DNA of 56,490 nt from an uncultured Ruminiclostridium sp. (GCA_902490005.1 CABUCM010000014.1:1-56490), one strand, 5' to 3'. Positions 29,383-38,749 are shown, numbered from the stretch's first letter. Numbers and translations are program-made. The notes: generated from the sequence alone by a model not told the origin.

Positions 29383-30570
29383 ATGAATATCAACCATAAT
29401 TTTCAGAACGTGGCGGACAGCTACCTGTTCTCCACCATCGCTAAAAAAGTGGCGGAATACCAGCAAGAAAATCCTAACGCGGATATTATCCGCCTTGGTA
29501 TCGGCGACGTGACCATGCCTTTGGTCCCTGCCGTCATCGAGGCGCTTCACGGCGCGGTGGATGAAATGGGAAAGAAGGAAACCTTCCACGGCTACGGCCC
29601 GGAGCAGGGCTATGGCTTTTTAAAGGATACCCTGAAGGGCTATTACGCCCAGCGGGGTATTGAGCTGGACGGAGATGAAATTTTCGTTTCCGACGGCGCC
29701 AAAAGCGACGTGGGTAACATTTTGAACCTATTCAGCCAGGAGAATACCGTCCTGGTGCCTGACCCGGTTTATCCCGTGTATGTGGACACCAATATTATGG
29801 ACGGCAGGAAGATCCTATATATGAACGCAAACGCGGACAACGGCTTTTTGCCCCTGCCCGACCCGGCGGTAAAAGCGGATCTGATTTATCTGTGTTCTCC
29901 CAATAACCCCACCGGCGCGGTTTATAACCACGCCCAGTTAAAGCAGTGGGTGGACTATGCCAATGAAAACCATGCGGTGATCCTGTTCGACGCCGCCTAC
30001 GAGGCATTTGTGGGGGACAAGAGCCTGCCCAGAAGTATTTTTGAGATCGACGGCGCCAGGACCTGCGCCATCGAGTTCTGCTCCCTGTCCAAAACCGCCG
30101 GCTTTACCGGCACCCGCTGCGGCTATACCGTGGTTCCCTTTGATTTGGAATCCGATGGGGTCAAGCTGAATAAAATGTGGCTGCGCCGCCAGACCACCAA
30201 GTTTAACGGCGTACCCTATATCGTTCAAAAGGGCGCCGCCGCGGTATTCAGCCCCGAAGGCCAGAAGCAGATTCGGCAGGTGATCGATTATTATAAACAA
30301 AACGCTAAGGTCATCGCGGACGCATTGAAGGAGCTGGGCGTTTGGTTTACCGGCGGGGAGCATTCCCCCTATATCTGGCTCCAGTGCCCCAACGGCATGG
30401 CCTCGTGGGATTTCTTTGACCTTCTGCTGAAGGAAGGCAACGTGGTGGGAACCCCCGGCGCGGGCTTCGGCAAAAATGGGGAAGGCTTCTTCCGCCTGAC
30501 CGCGTTCAACGACCTGGAAAACACCAAGAAAGCGGTAGAGCGCCTGAAGAAGGTGCTGGCAAAGCTGTAA
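29383..30570 (+). CDS. dapL: LL-diaminopimelate aminotransferase
   Basis: PLP enzyme that makes LL-diaminopimelate directly from tetrahydrodipicolinate, by-passing the acylated intermediates; its product is the substrate of the DapF module encoded just upstream. 395 residues, fold type I aminotransferase; the PLP lysine is in SLSKTAGFTGTRCGY (K237), with CSPNNPTGAVY earlier. ATG follows GAAAGGAGC. Third gene of the carA-carB/dapF-dapL operon. Confidence 0.95.
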   Translation: MNINHNFQNVADSYLFSTIAKKVAEYQQENPNADIIRLGIGDVTMPLVPAVIEALHGAVDEMGKKETFHGYGPEQGYGFLKDTLKGYYAQRGIELDGDEIFVSDGAKSDVGNILNLFSQENTVLVPDPVYPVYVDTNIMDGRKILYMNANADNGFLPLPDPAVKADLIYLCSPNNPTGAVYNHAQLKQWVDYANENHAVILFDAAYEAFVGDKSLPRSIFEIDGARTCAIEFCSLSKTAGFTGTRCGYTVVPFDLESDGVKLNKMWLRRQTTKFNGVPYIVQKGAAAVFSPEGQKQIRQVIDYYKQNAKVIADALKELGVWFTGGEHSPYIWLQCPNGMASWDFFDLLLKEGNVVGTPGAGFGKNGEGFFRLTAFNDLENTKKAVERLKKVLAKL

Positions 30571-30651
30571 GCAAAAAGGGCCGTGCTCCGGCGGGCCTTA
30601 CCAAGCGCGCAACCGCCGAAAGGGAACCCTTTTGTATAGAATGAAATAGGA

Positions 30652-30688
30652 AAAGCCCTGTGGAAATTTCTTTCCACAGGGCTTTTTT
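30652..30688 (+). terminator. terminator after dapL
   Basis: AAAGCCCTGTGGAAA pairs with TTTCCACAGGGCTTT, followed by a T run. In the rest of 30571-30881, between dapL and the convergent giant gene, I see no gene or further site. Confidence 0.9.
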
Positions 30689-30881
30689 TGCCTGGAGGCC
30701 GGAAACCCAGGATCACCGGGCTTCGGCAAAGCTTTCTTTGATTTCAACACAAAGGAACGTTTTTGATGGAAGGGGGATCCTTGAGGAGGAATATGGCCGG
30801 CCCTTGGCTTTTAAGGGTGGGAAAACGCGGAAATTCCGATTCATTGGGTGTTGGCTGGTTGTTCTGCGAATTTTTCAGGGG

Positions 30882-33800
30882 TTATACGATTTTATGGATT
30901 TTCCTTCTTTTTAGTTCCAGAAGCGCCAGGCACGACAGCAGGGAAAGCGAAGCCACCCATAGGACTGGGGCGCTATCCCCTGTTTTTAACGGCTGATTTG
31001 CTTCCGGCTGGGATTGATTCCCGGTACTCCAGCCCAAGCCGAACCATCCGGTTTGGGCTATCTCCAGCGCCAATGAATCAGAGGCTTCTCCTTGGTTTAG
31101 AAGGGTGGTCCTGTTCCCGGATAAGGAGAGGAAAAGGTACGGGGATTGGTTTTGCGCGTCCTTAGGGAGTGCCGCCGTTATTTCAATGGGAGCTTGGAAT
31201 TTGGTGATTTGAGTTGTTTCCCCTCCCACTGTTTTTTCAGCCGCCAGTTTCCAGGAGTATGCCAAAATCTCGTTTTCTTCCAGCAGAGCCTTCAGCTGGC
31301 CGGCGTGTTGGCTATCCGCTTTCGTCAGGTGGAAATGAATCTGGGCGTCTGCACCGATGCCGATTTTTTCCCAATCCTCATTGGTGAGAGCCGCTTGCTT
31401 CAGGAGATCCTCGGAAGGCCATTGGAAAACGGAAAGCCCCTCGTCCTGCTGGACGGTCACCGTCACTTTGCCGGGCTTCACCTGGGGGGAAAGTTCCCCG
31501 GCAAACTGATACAGGTGATAGCCGGTCTCCTGATAGCGGCTGTAGGCGATTAAAGCCCGGAAGCCTTGCTCTGTGGCGATAGCATCCGCCTGGGCGCTGC
31601 TGTCATAGCCGAATTGCAGGTCGGCGGTGACGAAGCTCAACAGGTTGGAAAGCACGCTGCTGCCGTTTTTCACAAAGGCGGGATCCGAACCGGCGTCGAT
31701 GCCAAGGCTGGTCAAAGCGATGACCACCATCGCGGCGTCGTTGCTGTTCTCTGCGCCGTCATAGGCAAAGCCGCCGCTGGGCCGCTGTAAACTGGACAAG
31801 CAGGCGATTCCGTCCTGGACCGCCGCCTCTACCTGAGGCTGATTCCGGTAAGGCGCCAGGGCGGAAAGCACCATCGCCGTCATGCTGGCCTCTGAGGTGG
31901 CGGCGCTGTAAGCCCAGCCGCCGTCGGTGTTTTGATGGGACAGCAGGTAGGCGATAACGGAATTCCGGGTGTTCAGGGCGTTTTGAGGTAAGGTATAGCT
32001 GCCAGAATCATAAGCCAGCAGGGCGAATGCCTGGGCGTTTACGCTGTCCATGGCGTCGGCGGACAGCATGGCGATCTGGTTGATATATTCCGACGCGTCT
32101 ACCCCTTGGGCGGTCATCATCAGCGCCGCCCGCTGAAGGTCGGTGGGATAGCGGCTGTTAACATTCGCCAGAGAATCCGCCAGAAACAGGTTCTTTGCGC
32201 CGGGAGAGGAAAAGCTTTTGTCCTTGCCCAAATAAGCGCCTAAATCCAAGGCGATCCAGTCGGACAGGGAGCCTTCATAGCTGGGATTCGCGTACCGCTT
32301 TGCCAAGCCGGCGAGTAAATCCTCCATGGTTGCCTGGGTGGGCGTTCCTTGGATATCTACGGTAACCGTTTGGGCATAGGCCTGGCCGTTTTGGGTGAAC
32401 AGGAGCACCACCTCCTCGGTGACCTTACCTGCCTGAGTATTCCTTTGGGCCAGGGTATAGCGGTTGGCGGGGGAGCCGCTGGTGATAAACTGGTTTTCTT
32501 CCCGCTCACGGTATTGGACGACAATATTTTGATCCGCCGATTCTCCAGGCTTCAGCTGGGCGATGAGAGCGGTGATATCGGTTTGCTCCTGAACTGTGTT
32601 GGGAATGGTCACCTGGGTCTGGTATTTAGCGGCTTCCCGCCTTAAGGCCTCCGCGTCGGCTTCTTGTTGGGCTACCGCGTGAAGCATTTCTTCCAGCTTT
32701 TCCTCAGATTTCTCCTTGGTGACGCCGACAGAGGCCGCCGCCTGATCGGCTTTTTCATCCCGCCCGTTCAAATAGTTGCCCAGGGCTTTGATGGTGGTGC
32801 CCAGACTGGTTTCGCTGTTGCCGAAGCAGTTTTTCAGGGTGACGAAATTTTCATTGAAGGAATAGAGCGTTCCCTCAAAATAGCCGGCGAAACCGCCGTT
32901 GTAGCTCCAACCCGGCGTCAGGGTGCCGGTGCTGACGCAGTTTTTCACTTTACCGGTAATTGACCCGGCAAAGCCTCCGAAATAGGCGCCGCTGTTAGGG
33001 GTGATGGCGATGACATTGCCGGTGGAATAGCAGTTTTCCACCTCGCTGCCCATACCGCTGCTGCCGGCGAATCCGCCGGCGGTATATCCCGCGGTCACAT
33101 GGCCGGTGGAGTGAGAGAGGTAAATGCTGCCGAAATTGCTTCCCACAAAGCCGCCGGTGGTGTTGCCGCCGTTTACATTACCTTCGGCAAAGCTGTTGGT
33201 GACGATGCCTTTGTTCCAGCCAACCAGGCCGCCCACATGCCCGGATTCCGCCGTATCCGCGGAGCCGGTGCTGGCAGTAACCAAAACGTCGGCGGAGGAA
33301 TGGTCGATGGCGCTGTAAGCGCTTTGTCCGCTGCCGCTGTCGGTGCCGCCCTCGTTAATCCCTACCAAGCCGCCGGCGTCGGTCTGCTTAATCACCGAGG
33401 TGCCGAGAGCGTTCAGGGCGCCGGTAGCCCGGCAGCCGCCGATCAGGTTGGCGGTTCCTTTTGCCGGGTCCGCTTTTGCCACACCGGCTAACACGCCTAA
33501 ACGGCTGCCGCCGGTAATCTGGGCGTCCTCAATGGTTAAATTTAAAATGGTAGCGCCTTGAATACAGCCGAAAAAGCCAAGGTTCTGGCTGCCCGCGCCT
33601 TTGGTAATGGCCAGGTTGGAAACGGTGCGGCCGTTTCCGTCAAAAATGCCGGAGAAGGGAATCTGGTCGCTGCCAATGGGAGAATAGGTTTCTCCGGACA
33701 GGTCGATATCGGCGGTCAGCCGGTAATTTTTCGCCCAGTCTGTCGCTGGATCGGCGCTGTTGGCCAACGCCAAAAGCTGTTCCTTGGAGGAAATCTCCAC

Positions 33801-36776
33801 AAAATCAGGGGCCTCAGGAGAGGTCATATCCTCCCAGGACGGAGCAGTAAAGTGGTTCGCTGGGGTGCCCTCATACCAGAGGATTTTATCTCCAGGGTAC
33901 ACCTGGGCCGCGGAAACGCCAACGCTGGATTTTTTATCGTTGATGGTAAACATCCAGCCGCTGGGGCTTTCCGGTGTTATCCCATTGATGGATTTGACAA
34001 AATAGCCGGTGCTGGAACTTTGTTCCGCTTCATACCGCAGAAGTCCCTTGGCGTGGGCGGCGTCCAATACATCCTTTACGGTGACCGGCTCCCCGGAAGC
34101 CTGGACCGCCATTGCCGAAGACGGGTCAAACTGATAGCTGTCCCCGTCGTAGGCAGCAATCAAAATCTCCACCTGGATAGGCTCGTCGCTGGCATCCGCC
34201 GGGGCTGGGGCGGCTTTTGTAAGATAAGGGTAGCCGTTATTGACCACCTTGGCTCCCTGGGAGCCATCCACGGCCCAAATATCGGACCCGCCCAAATGCT
34301 GGGCGAATTCCTGGGTTTTCATTTGGCCCGTGGTTTTGCCCACGGCGCTGGATAGGGCCATGCCCTCGGTTTCCGGCGCGGTTTTATATACATTATAATA
34401 GCAATTGGCTGCCGTTGCCTCGCCGTCCTTGGCTACGGTGGCGTTCCCTCCTGCGATGGGGCCGCCGGACAGGGCCTGGACGTTATTGGAAGCGTAGGCG
34501 TTTTGAAGCACGCTGGGGTTATCCCTGTCGTAGGTGATGAAAAATCCTACTAGGCCGCCAGCCTGCTCGCCGGTGGCGGTAACCTGCCCCACTGCATAGC
34601 AGTTGCTGACGGTACCGCCTTCCTGGCCGCCGATGAGGCCGCCTACCCATTTGGCGCCGGATACGCTGGCGGAGGAAAAGCACTGGTCTACGCCGCCCAG
34701 GTTGCGTCCGATGAGGCCGCCGATTTTGGTGCTGTAGGCGCTTTTGCACACCACGCTGCCGCCATCCACGCCGCTGAGGCGGACGGTTCCGTCGTTTCGG
34801 CCCACCAAGCCGCCAGTGCAGGCGTTGTATTGAGACACCACCGTGGTGTTTTTAGAGAAGCAATTTTCCACGGTGCCCTTGTTGAGAGAAACCAGCGCCG
34901 CGGGATAGTGGCTGCTGTTGCTGGCGCTGTCCTCAATTTCGCCATTTGCCAGGGTAACGTTGCGGATGATGCCGGTTTCCCCCACATAGCTGAACAGGGC
35001 CTCGCCGGCAAGGGAAAGATTGGTGATCTGATGGCCGTCTCCATCGAAAATGCCGGTAAAGGCTTTTTCCCCACTGGCGCCATTATTATATTTGCCGATG
35101 ACTTTTCCGGTTTTTCCCGTCATGTCAATATTATTCGCCAGCTTATAATTCTGGGTCAGGTCCGCATCGCTTTTGGCTAAGGTCAAAAGCTCGTCCGCGG
35201 TTTCGATGAGGATATATCCGCTTTCATCCCGGTTGATATAGTGATAAGCCGGGCTTTGGGCGGAAACCGCGCTGTCGGTATAGCTTGTGCCGTCGCCGAT
35301 AGCCTGGACCGTGATATAGTAGTCGCCGCTGTGGACAATGATTTCGGTAAAATCCTTGCTGGCGGCGGTAAGGCCTTCATAGGTTTCTACCAGCGTATCG
35401 CCGCCGGAAACCTGCTTCTGATAAAGATACACAGTGTAGGATGCGGCGTTGGGCACCTGGGTCCAGGAGGCCTCAGCCCCATTCCAAGAAAGGCCGGCTG
35501 GGGTTTCCAACTGGACCGGGCCGGAGGGCTCAGAGCCGCCGCTGCCTGGGGCTTTTACCCCGGATAGATAAGGGTAACCGTTATTATGGCTCCCGTCCGC
35601 CGTCCAGGCGCCGCCCAGCAGGGAGGCGTCCTTCAGCTCGTCGGAGGATTTTCCCATAAAAGCGCTGTCCTGCTCGGCTATGGTGCCGTTGCCGGTAACT
35701 GAGGTGCTGGATAGATAGTAGCATTTGGTAGCGCTAGGAAACATACCATTGCCGTAAAAGGGCCCGAAGTAATTGAATTTACCGCTGCTGGTGCCGGTGG
35801 AAACCACATTCCCGGCGGTATAGCAGGCGGTAAGGGAGCAGTCCCCATAGCCTAAGTCAGCGGCAAAGCCGCCCACATACTTGCGCCCGGTGACGTTGCC
35901 GGTAGAGAAGCAGTTTTCAATACTGCCGTTATTGGCGTTGCCGATAAAGCCGCCCGCCTTATCTCCGGCAGATGTGACCTGGGAGGTGCTGTAGCACTGG
36001 CTGATTTTACTGTTGGCGGCGGCGTTCCGGCCCGCGAAGCCGCCAATTTCCTGGCCTTTGGCCTCTGCGCCGGTAAAGGCGACGGTGCCGCCCAGAACAT
36101 AGCTCAGGCTGATCTGCCCGTTGGCGCCGTTGCAACCGGTAAAGCCGCCGGCATACGCCATAGTAGCGACACTGGCGGCGGTAACACTGGAAGCCTCCAC
36201 GCCGCAGCCGGCGACGGTTCCCTCGTTATAGCCGATGAGGCCGCCTAAATAGCTGTAGCTCGTCGTGACACTGCTGTTGGTTAGAATACAGTTTGTCACA
36301 GTGCCTTTATTGTAGCCGGCCAATCCGCCGATCCCTTTGGTATAGCTTTCGTTGGTGTCTGTTATGGCGCATTGGTCTAAGACGACGTTTTCAACCGTAC
36401 CGGTCACTTGGCCAAACATGCCGGTATAGCCGGTGCCGCTGGTAATGGTTAAATTGGAAATCGTGAATCCGCCGCCGTCGAAGGTGCCGGAGAAGGGGGT
36501 GGTCCCGTTGCCCAAGGGCTCCACGGTTTGCCCGGTCATGTCGATGGGGCCGGTTAACTTGAGCTTTTCCCCGGCATAGGCGGCCGTGTCGTTCATTACC
36601 TGGGCCAGATCCTCTGGGGTCTCAATCATGATGTAGCCGTCGCTTTGGGCGAGGCCGCGCTGAGAAGCGGAAGGCTCCGCTGGCGCGGCGAGTACGCCCA
36701 AAGGCGCCTGAAACATGGTAAACAGCATACATAATGCCAGAATACACGACAGGCGTTTGTACCTTTTCTGTTTCAT
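30882..36776 (-). CDS. giant surface protein with GLUG repeats, DUF4430 domain and alpha/alpha-toroid; cobalamin-riboswitch controlled
   Basis: A 1964-residue exported protein. Order: signal peptide (1-31, ending GVLAAPAE); GLUG-type repeats (about 50-405); Fn3-like domain (about 412-512); second GLUG block (513-854); DUF4430 domain (about 868-968, with GYFVKSINGI, SGWMFTIND, YPGDKILWYEG); third GLUG block (992-1325); a linker with a possible beta domain; an alpha/alpha-toroid of squalene-cyclase/transcobalamin type (about 1480-1762, repeats such as QNTDGGWAYS and QRPSGGFAYDG); a beta region; and a C-terminal anchor with LKTGD, membrane helix and LKRRK tail. In transcobalamin and intrinsic factor a toroid and a DUF4430-like beta domain together enclose cobalamin. 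With the cobalamin riboswitch upstream, a corrinoid-capturing surface protein is proposed. ATG at 36776 follows AAAGGAGGAAAAAGA. Confidence 0.85.
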   Translation of the reverse strand: MKQKRYKRLSCILALCMLFTMFQAPLGVLAAPAEPSASQRGLAQSDGYIMIETPEDLAQVMNDTAAYAGEKLKLTGPIDMTGQTVEPLGNGTTPFSGTFDGGGFTISNLTITSGTGYTGMFGQVTGTVENVVLDQCAITDTNESYTKGIGGLAGYNKGTVTNCILTNSSVTTSYSYLGGLIGYNEGTVAGCGVEASSVTAASVATMAYAGGFTGCNGANGQISLSYVLGGTVAFTGAEAKGQEIGGFAGRNAAANSKISQCYSTSQVTSAGDKAGGFIGNANNGSIENCFSTGNVTGRKYVGGFAADLGYGDCSLTACYTAGNVVSTGTSSGKFNYFGPFYGNGMFPSATKCYYLSSTSVTGNGTIAEQDSAFMGKSSDELKDASLLGGAWTADGSHNNGYPYLSGVKAPGSGGSEPSGPVQLETPAGLSWNGAEASWTQVPNAASYTVYLYQKQVSGGDTLVETYEGLTAASKDFTEIIVHSGDYYITVQAIGDGTSYTDSAVSAQSPAYHYINRDESGYILIETADELLTLAKSDADLTQNYKLANNIDMTGKTGKVIGKYNNGASGEKAFTGIFDGDGHQITNLSLAGEALFSYVGETGIIRNVTLANGEIEDSASNSSHYPAALVSLNKGTVENCFSKNTTVVSQYNACTGGLVGRNDGTVRLSGVDGGSVVCKSAYSTKIGGLIGRNLGGVDQCFSSASVSGAKWVGGLIGGQEGGTVSNCYAVGQVTATGEQAGGLVGFFITYDRDNPSVLQNAYASNNVQALSGGPIAGGNATVAKDGEATAANCYYNVYKTAPETEGMALSSAVGKTTGQMKTQEFAQHLGGSDIWAVDGSQGAKVVNNGYPYLTKAAPAPADASDEPIQVEILIAAYDGDSYQFDPSSAMAVQASGEPVTVKDVLDAAHAKGLLRYEAEQSSSTGYFVKSINGITPESPSGWMFTINDKKSSVGVSAAQVYPGDKILWYEGTPANHFTAPSWEDMTSPEAPDFVEISSKEQLLALANSADPATDWAKNYRLTADIDLSGETYSPIGSDQIPFSGIFDGNGRTVSNLAITKGAGSQNLGFFGCIQGATILNLTIEDAQITGGSRLGVLAGVAKADPAKGTANLIGGCRATGALNALGTSVIKQTDAGGLVGINEGGTDSGSGQSAYSAIDHSSADVLVTASTGSADTAESGHVGGLVGWNKGIVTNSFAEGNVNGGNTTGGFVGSNFGSIYLSHSTGHVTAGYTAGGFAGSSGMGSEVENCYSTGNVIAITPNSGAYFGGFAGSITGKVKNCVSTGTLTPGWSYNGGFAGYFEGTLYSFNENFVTLKNCFGNSETSLGTTIKALGNYLNGRDEKADQAAASVGVTKEKSEEKLEEMLHAVAQQEADAEALRREAAKYQTQVTIPNTVQEQTDITALIAQLKPGESADQNIVVQYREREENQFITSGSPANRYTLAQRNTQAGKVTEEVVLLFTQNGQAYAQTVTVDIQGTPTQATMEDLLAGLAKRYANPSYEGSLSDWIALDLGAYLGKDKSFSSPGAKNLFLADSLANVNSRYPTDLQRAALMMTAQGVDASEYINQIAMLSADAMDSVNAQAFALLAYDSGSYTLPQNALNTRNSVIAYLLSHQNTDGGWAYSAATSEASMTAMVLSALAPYRNQPQVEAAVQDGIACLSSLQRPSGGFAYDGAENSNDAAMVVIALTSLGIDAGSDPAFVKNGSSVLSNLLSFVTADLQFGYDSSAQADAIATEQGFRALIAYSRYQETGYHLYQFAGELSPQVKPGKVTVTVQQDEGLSVFQWPSEDLLKQAALTNEDWEKIGIGADAQIHFHLTKADSQHAGQLKALLEENEILAYSWKLAAEKTVGGETTQITKFQAPIEITAALPKDAQNQSPYLFLSLSGNRTTLLNQGEASDSLALEIAQTGWFGLGWSTGNQSQPEANQPLKTGDSAPVLWVASLSLLSCLALLELKRRKIHKIV

Positions 36777-36800
36777 TCTTTTTCCTCCTTTTGGGGCGTT

Positions 36801-36850
36801 TCAAAAAACAAAAACGCCGCCTGTTCCTGTTACAAGAAACGAGACGGCGC
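36801..36850 (-). terminator. riboswitch-controlled terminator before the giant gene
   Basis: On the minus strand an imperfect hairpin (CGCCGTCTCGTTTCTTG pairing with CAGGAACAGGCGGCG) is followed by TTTTTGTTTTTTG. It lies between the cobalamin riboswitch and the start codon and so serves as its expression platform. Confidence 0.75.
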
Positions 36851-36929
36851 ATTTTATCAGAGGAAAAGGCGAAACTGCCAATCCACAAAAAATACCATCG
36901 TCCCCCTTGCCCAGGACTGGTTTTTTACA

Positions 36930-37100
36930 CAATGGCAGGTCTCCTGGCTCATGCTTTTGCCTTGAAAGCTCCTTCTCAGGCGGCTCGCGCCCAATGGGTC
37001 CGCGCTTTCTTGTAAGCATTTACAGTAATGGCTGTTGCGCAGGTTTTTCACCTGCTTCCCTTTTCAGAGGTTCCCCTCCACCATGGTGCTATTCAATTCG
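36930..37100 (-). ncRNA. cobalamin riboswitch
   Basis: The minus strand carries the class hallmarks in order: AAAAGGGAAGCAGGTGAAAA, the paired CCTGCGCAACAGCC with ACTGTAA, and at the 3' end GAGCCAGGAGACCTGCC (36934-36950 region). It is preceded by a good promoter and followed by a terminator. Binding of adenosyl- or other cobalamin is expected to switch off the gene downstream. Confidence 0.9.
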
Positions 37101-37105
37101 CTATA

Positions 37106-37134
37106 AATGTAGCATTTGGATAACGTATTGTCAA
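37106..37134 (-). promoter_or_regulatory. promoter of the riboswitch transcript
   Basis: On the minus strand TTGACA (37129-37134), 17 bases, TACATT (37106-37111), just before the riboswitch. Confidence 0.7.
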
Positions 37135-37220
37135 GGTGGAATTTTATTATAAAAGGTGGATTTTCCATATAAAAATTCCAAAAAACAAGGAATTTACCCC
37201 CGGGTGTCCCGAGGGTAATC

Positions 37221-37275
37221 AAAACACCTATTGAAATCTGCGCCGCAAGGCTCAGGCTTCAATAGGTGTTTTTGA
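37221..37275 (-). terminator. terminator after the LacI gene
   Basis: CACCTATTGAA and TTCAATAGGTG form an 11-bp stem with a GC-rich loop; the minus strand continues GTTTTGATT. The plus strand also has GTTTTTGATGTTTTTT. Confidence 0.75.
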
Positions 37276-37296
37276 TGTTTTTTGTACAGGGAAACC

Positions 37297-38325
37297 CTAA
37301 CGGGTAAGATCCAGCACGCTACCCCGGTCAATGAGCTCCACATCCAGGATCAAGCCGGAGCAGGGGGAGCCAGGGTGTTGAATCTGTTCTAAAAGCCGCT
37401 CCACCGCCTTGCGGGACAAGGTGATTTTGGAGGAACTGATAGACGTGAGGGGAAAGGGCAGGGGAAGGTAAGCGTGCAGGTTATCAAAGCCGATCATGGA
37501 AAGATTTTTGGGGTAGAGAAGCCCCCGGGACTGCATACGGCAGATCACATCCCAGGCGATGACGTCGTTAAAAGCCACCATTGCGGTTGGATGGGGTGCA
37601 TTGGGGTCGGCGGGGAAGATATCGTCCAGATAATTTCCCTGTTCGTCAAAATTCGTTTCGTAAACCGAAACAGGAAAAGGGGCTTCCTCCAGCGCCTGGT
37701 GGAAGCCGGAAAGCCGGTCCTCGGAACTGGAGTTATGGTAATAGGTATTGACATACATGATCTGCCGGTGGCCCCTCGCCACCAGATGCTTTCCGGCCAA
37801 ATATCCGCCCTTGCTGTCGTTACAGGTAACATAGTTGGTGGAAAGCTCCTTGAAATATCGCCCGATCAACACGCAGGGAACGCCGGAGTTCAGAATAAAC
37901 CGGACATTGGAAGCGCTTTGCTGGGTCGGGCAGATGATAATGCCATCCACGTTGCGGTTTAGCGCCAGGCGGATGCAGCTGCGCTCGATCTGCTCGTTTT
38001 CGCTGGTGTTCATAAAGAAAGAGGAGTAGCCCGCCTTTTGCAGATAATTCTCGATTTCCTTGGCCATGAAGGCGAAATGGGGGTTGGATACGTCGCCCAG
38101 AATGACGGCAACGGTTTTGCTGATGCCAGACCGGAGAAAGCTGGCGGAGGAATTGCCTACATAGCCTAATTCGGCGGCTTTGTCTTGGATCAGTTGTTTG
38201 GTGGAAGCGGAAATATCAGGCTTATCCGCCAGCGCGTGGGATATGGTATTGACGGAAAAGCCTGTGGCAATAGAGATATCCTTTAAAGTTACTTTTTTTC
38301 TCGTTTGCCGCGGTCTGCTGTCCAT
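37297..38325 (-). CDS. LacI-family transcriptional regulator of the glycan locus
   Basis: A 342-residue repressor: helix-turn-helix with hinge helix at residues 10-58 (VTLKDISIATGFSVNTISHAL) and a periplasmic-binding-protein-like sensing domain (SKTVAVILGDVSNPHFAFMA onward). It is divergent from the sugar ABC genes, and the 424 bases between them hold two copies of one palindrome over both promoters, so it very likely represses both itself and the locus. The inducer is unknown; a mono- or oligosaccharide from the locus substrate is expected. ATG follows GGAGGAAATGAT. Confidence 0.92.
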   Translation of the reverse strand: MDSRPRQTRKKVTLKDISIATGFSVNTISHALADKPDISASTKQLIQDKAAELGYVGNSSASFLRSGISKTVAVILGDVSNPHFAFMAKEIENYLQKAGYSSFFMNTSENEQIERSCIRLALNRNVDGIIICPTQQSASNVRFILNSGVPCVLIGRYFKELSTNYVTCNDSKGGYLAGKHLVARGHRQIMYVNTYYHNSSSEDRLSGFHQALEEAPFPVSVYETNFDEQGNYLDDIFPADPNAPHPTAMVAFNDVIAWDVICRMQSRGLLYPKNLSMIGFDNLHAYLPLPFPLTSISSSKITLSRKAVERLLEQIQHPGSPCSGLILDVELIDRGSVLDLTR

Positions 38326-38381
38326 ATCATTTCCTCCTTCCTAAATATAAAAGGGAAATTTTATCAAATTTGATGATCGAT

Positions 38382-38415
38382 CTAAGTATACCATAACTTT
38401 ATCGATAATGTAACT
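38382..38415 (-). promoter_or_regulatory. lacI promoter with overlapping operator (O2)
   Basis: The minus strand reads TTACAT, 17 bases, TATACT (extended TGGTATACT) ahead of the LacI gene. The imperfect palindrome AACTTTA-TCGA-TAATGTAAC (about 38395-38414) covers its -35 and spacer and shares the half-site TAATGTAA with the perfect operator at 38566-38589: autoregulation is likely. Confidence 0.6.
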
Positions 38416-38534
38416 GATGAGATCACATTAATTTTCATGTAAAAAATGTGAAAACTACACAAAGGTAAACAAAGAGAGTTTTAAGCAATTGATTGGTAAG
38501 TTGAATAAAAAATTAAAAAATAATATCAAGATAG

Positions 38535-38563
38535 TTGACATTGCTTTTTATGGGGAGTATAAT
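38535..38563 (+). promoter_or_regulatory. consensus promoter of the sugar ABC/glycosidase locus
   Basis: TTGACA (38535-38540), 17-base spacer, TATAAT (38558-38563): a perfect sigma-A promoter. It would be very strong unless repressed. Confidence 0.85.
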
Positions 38564-38565
38564 CA

Positions 38566-38589
38566 AATTACATTAACGATAATGTAATT
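38566..38589 (+). promoter_or_regulatory. LacI-type operator (O1)
   Basis: Perfect inverted repeat AATTACATTA-ACGA-TAATGTAATT with 10-base arms, directly downstream of the -10 box and covering the expected transcription start; a classic place for repression. Confidence 0.75.
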
Positions 38590-38749
38590 GTCGTAATTTG
38601 TCAAACTTGTTTTGAGAGGAATGAAACCGCTACGGCAGGGAAAAGCGTGGCAAAGGCCGGATGCTTCTATCCAGGCGGCGGAATCCGGGCTGGGGAGGAA
38701 GAACCGAAATGGAGGATCATTCCACAGGGAATCGAAAGGAGAGTTCCAA

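Noticed and set aside
30660..31165. Small plus-strand frames between dapL and the giant gene
   Set aside because: They overlap the dapL terminator or run antisense into the giant gene and have no ribosome site or conserved features.
33558..34355. Plus-strand open frame (265 codons) opposite the giant surface protein
   Set aside because: Gly/Val-rich antisense shadow of GLUG repeats.
30882..36776. Regularly spaced similar DNA segments in the giant gene taken as a possible CRISPR array
   Set aside because: The repeats are coding, variable in length and sequence, and correspond to GLUG protein repeats.
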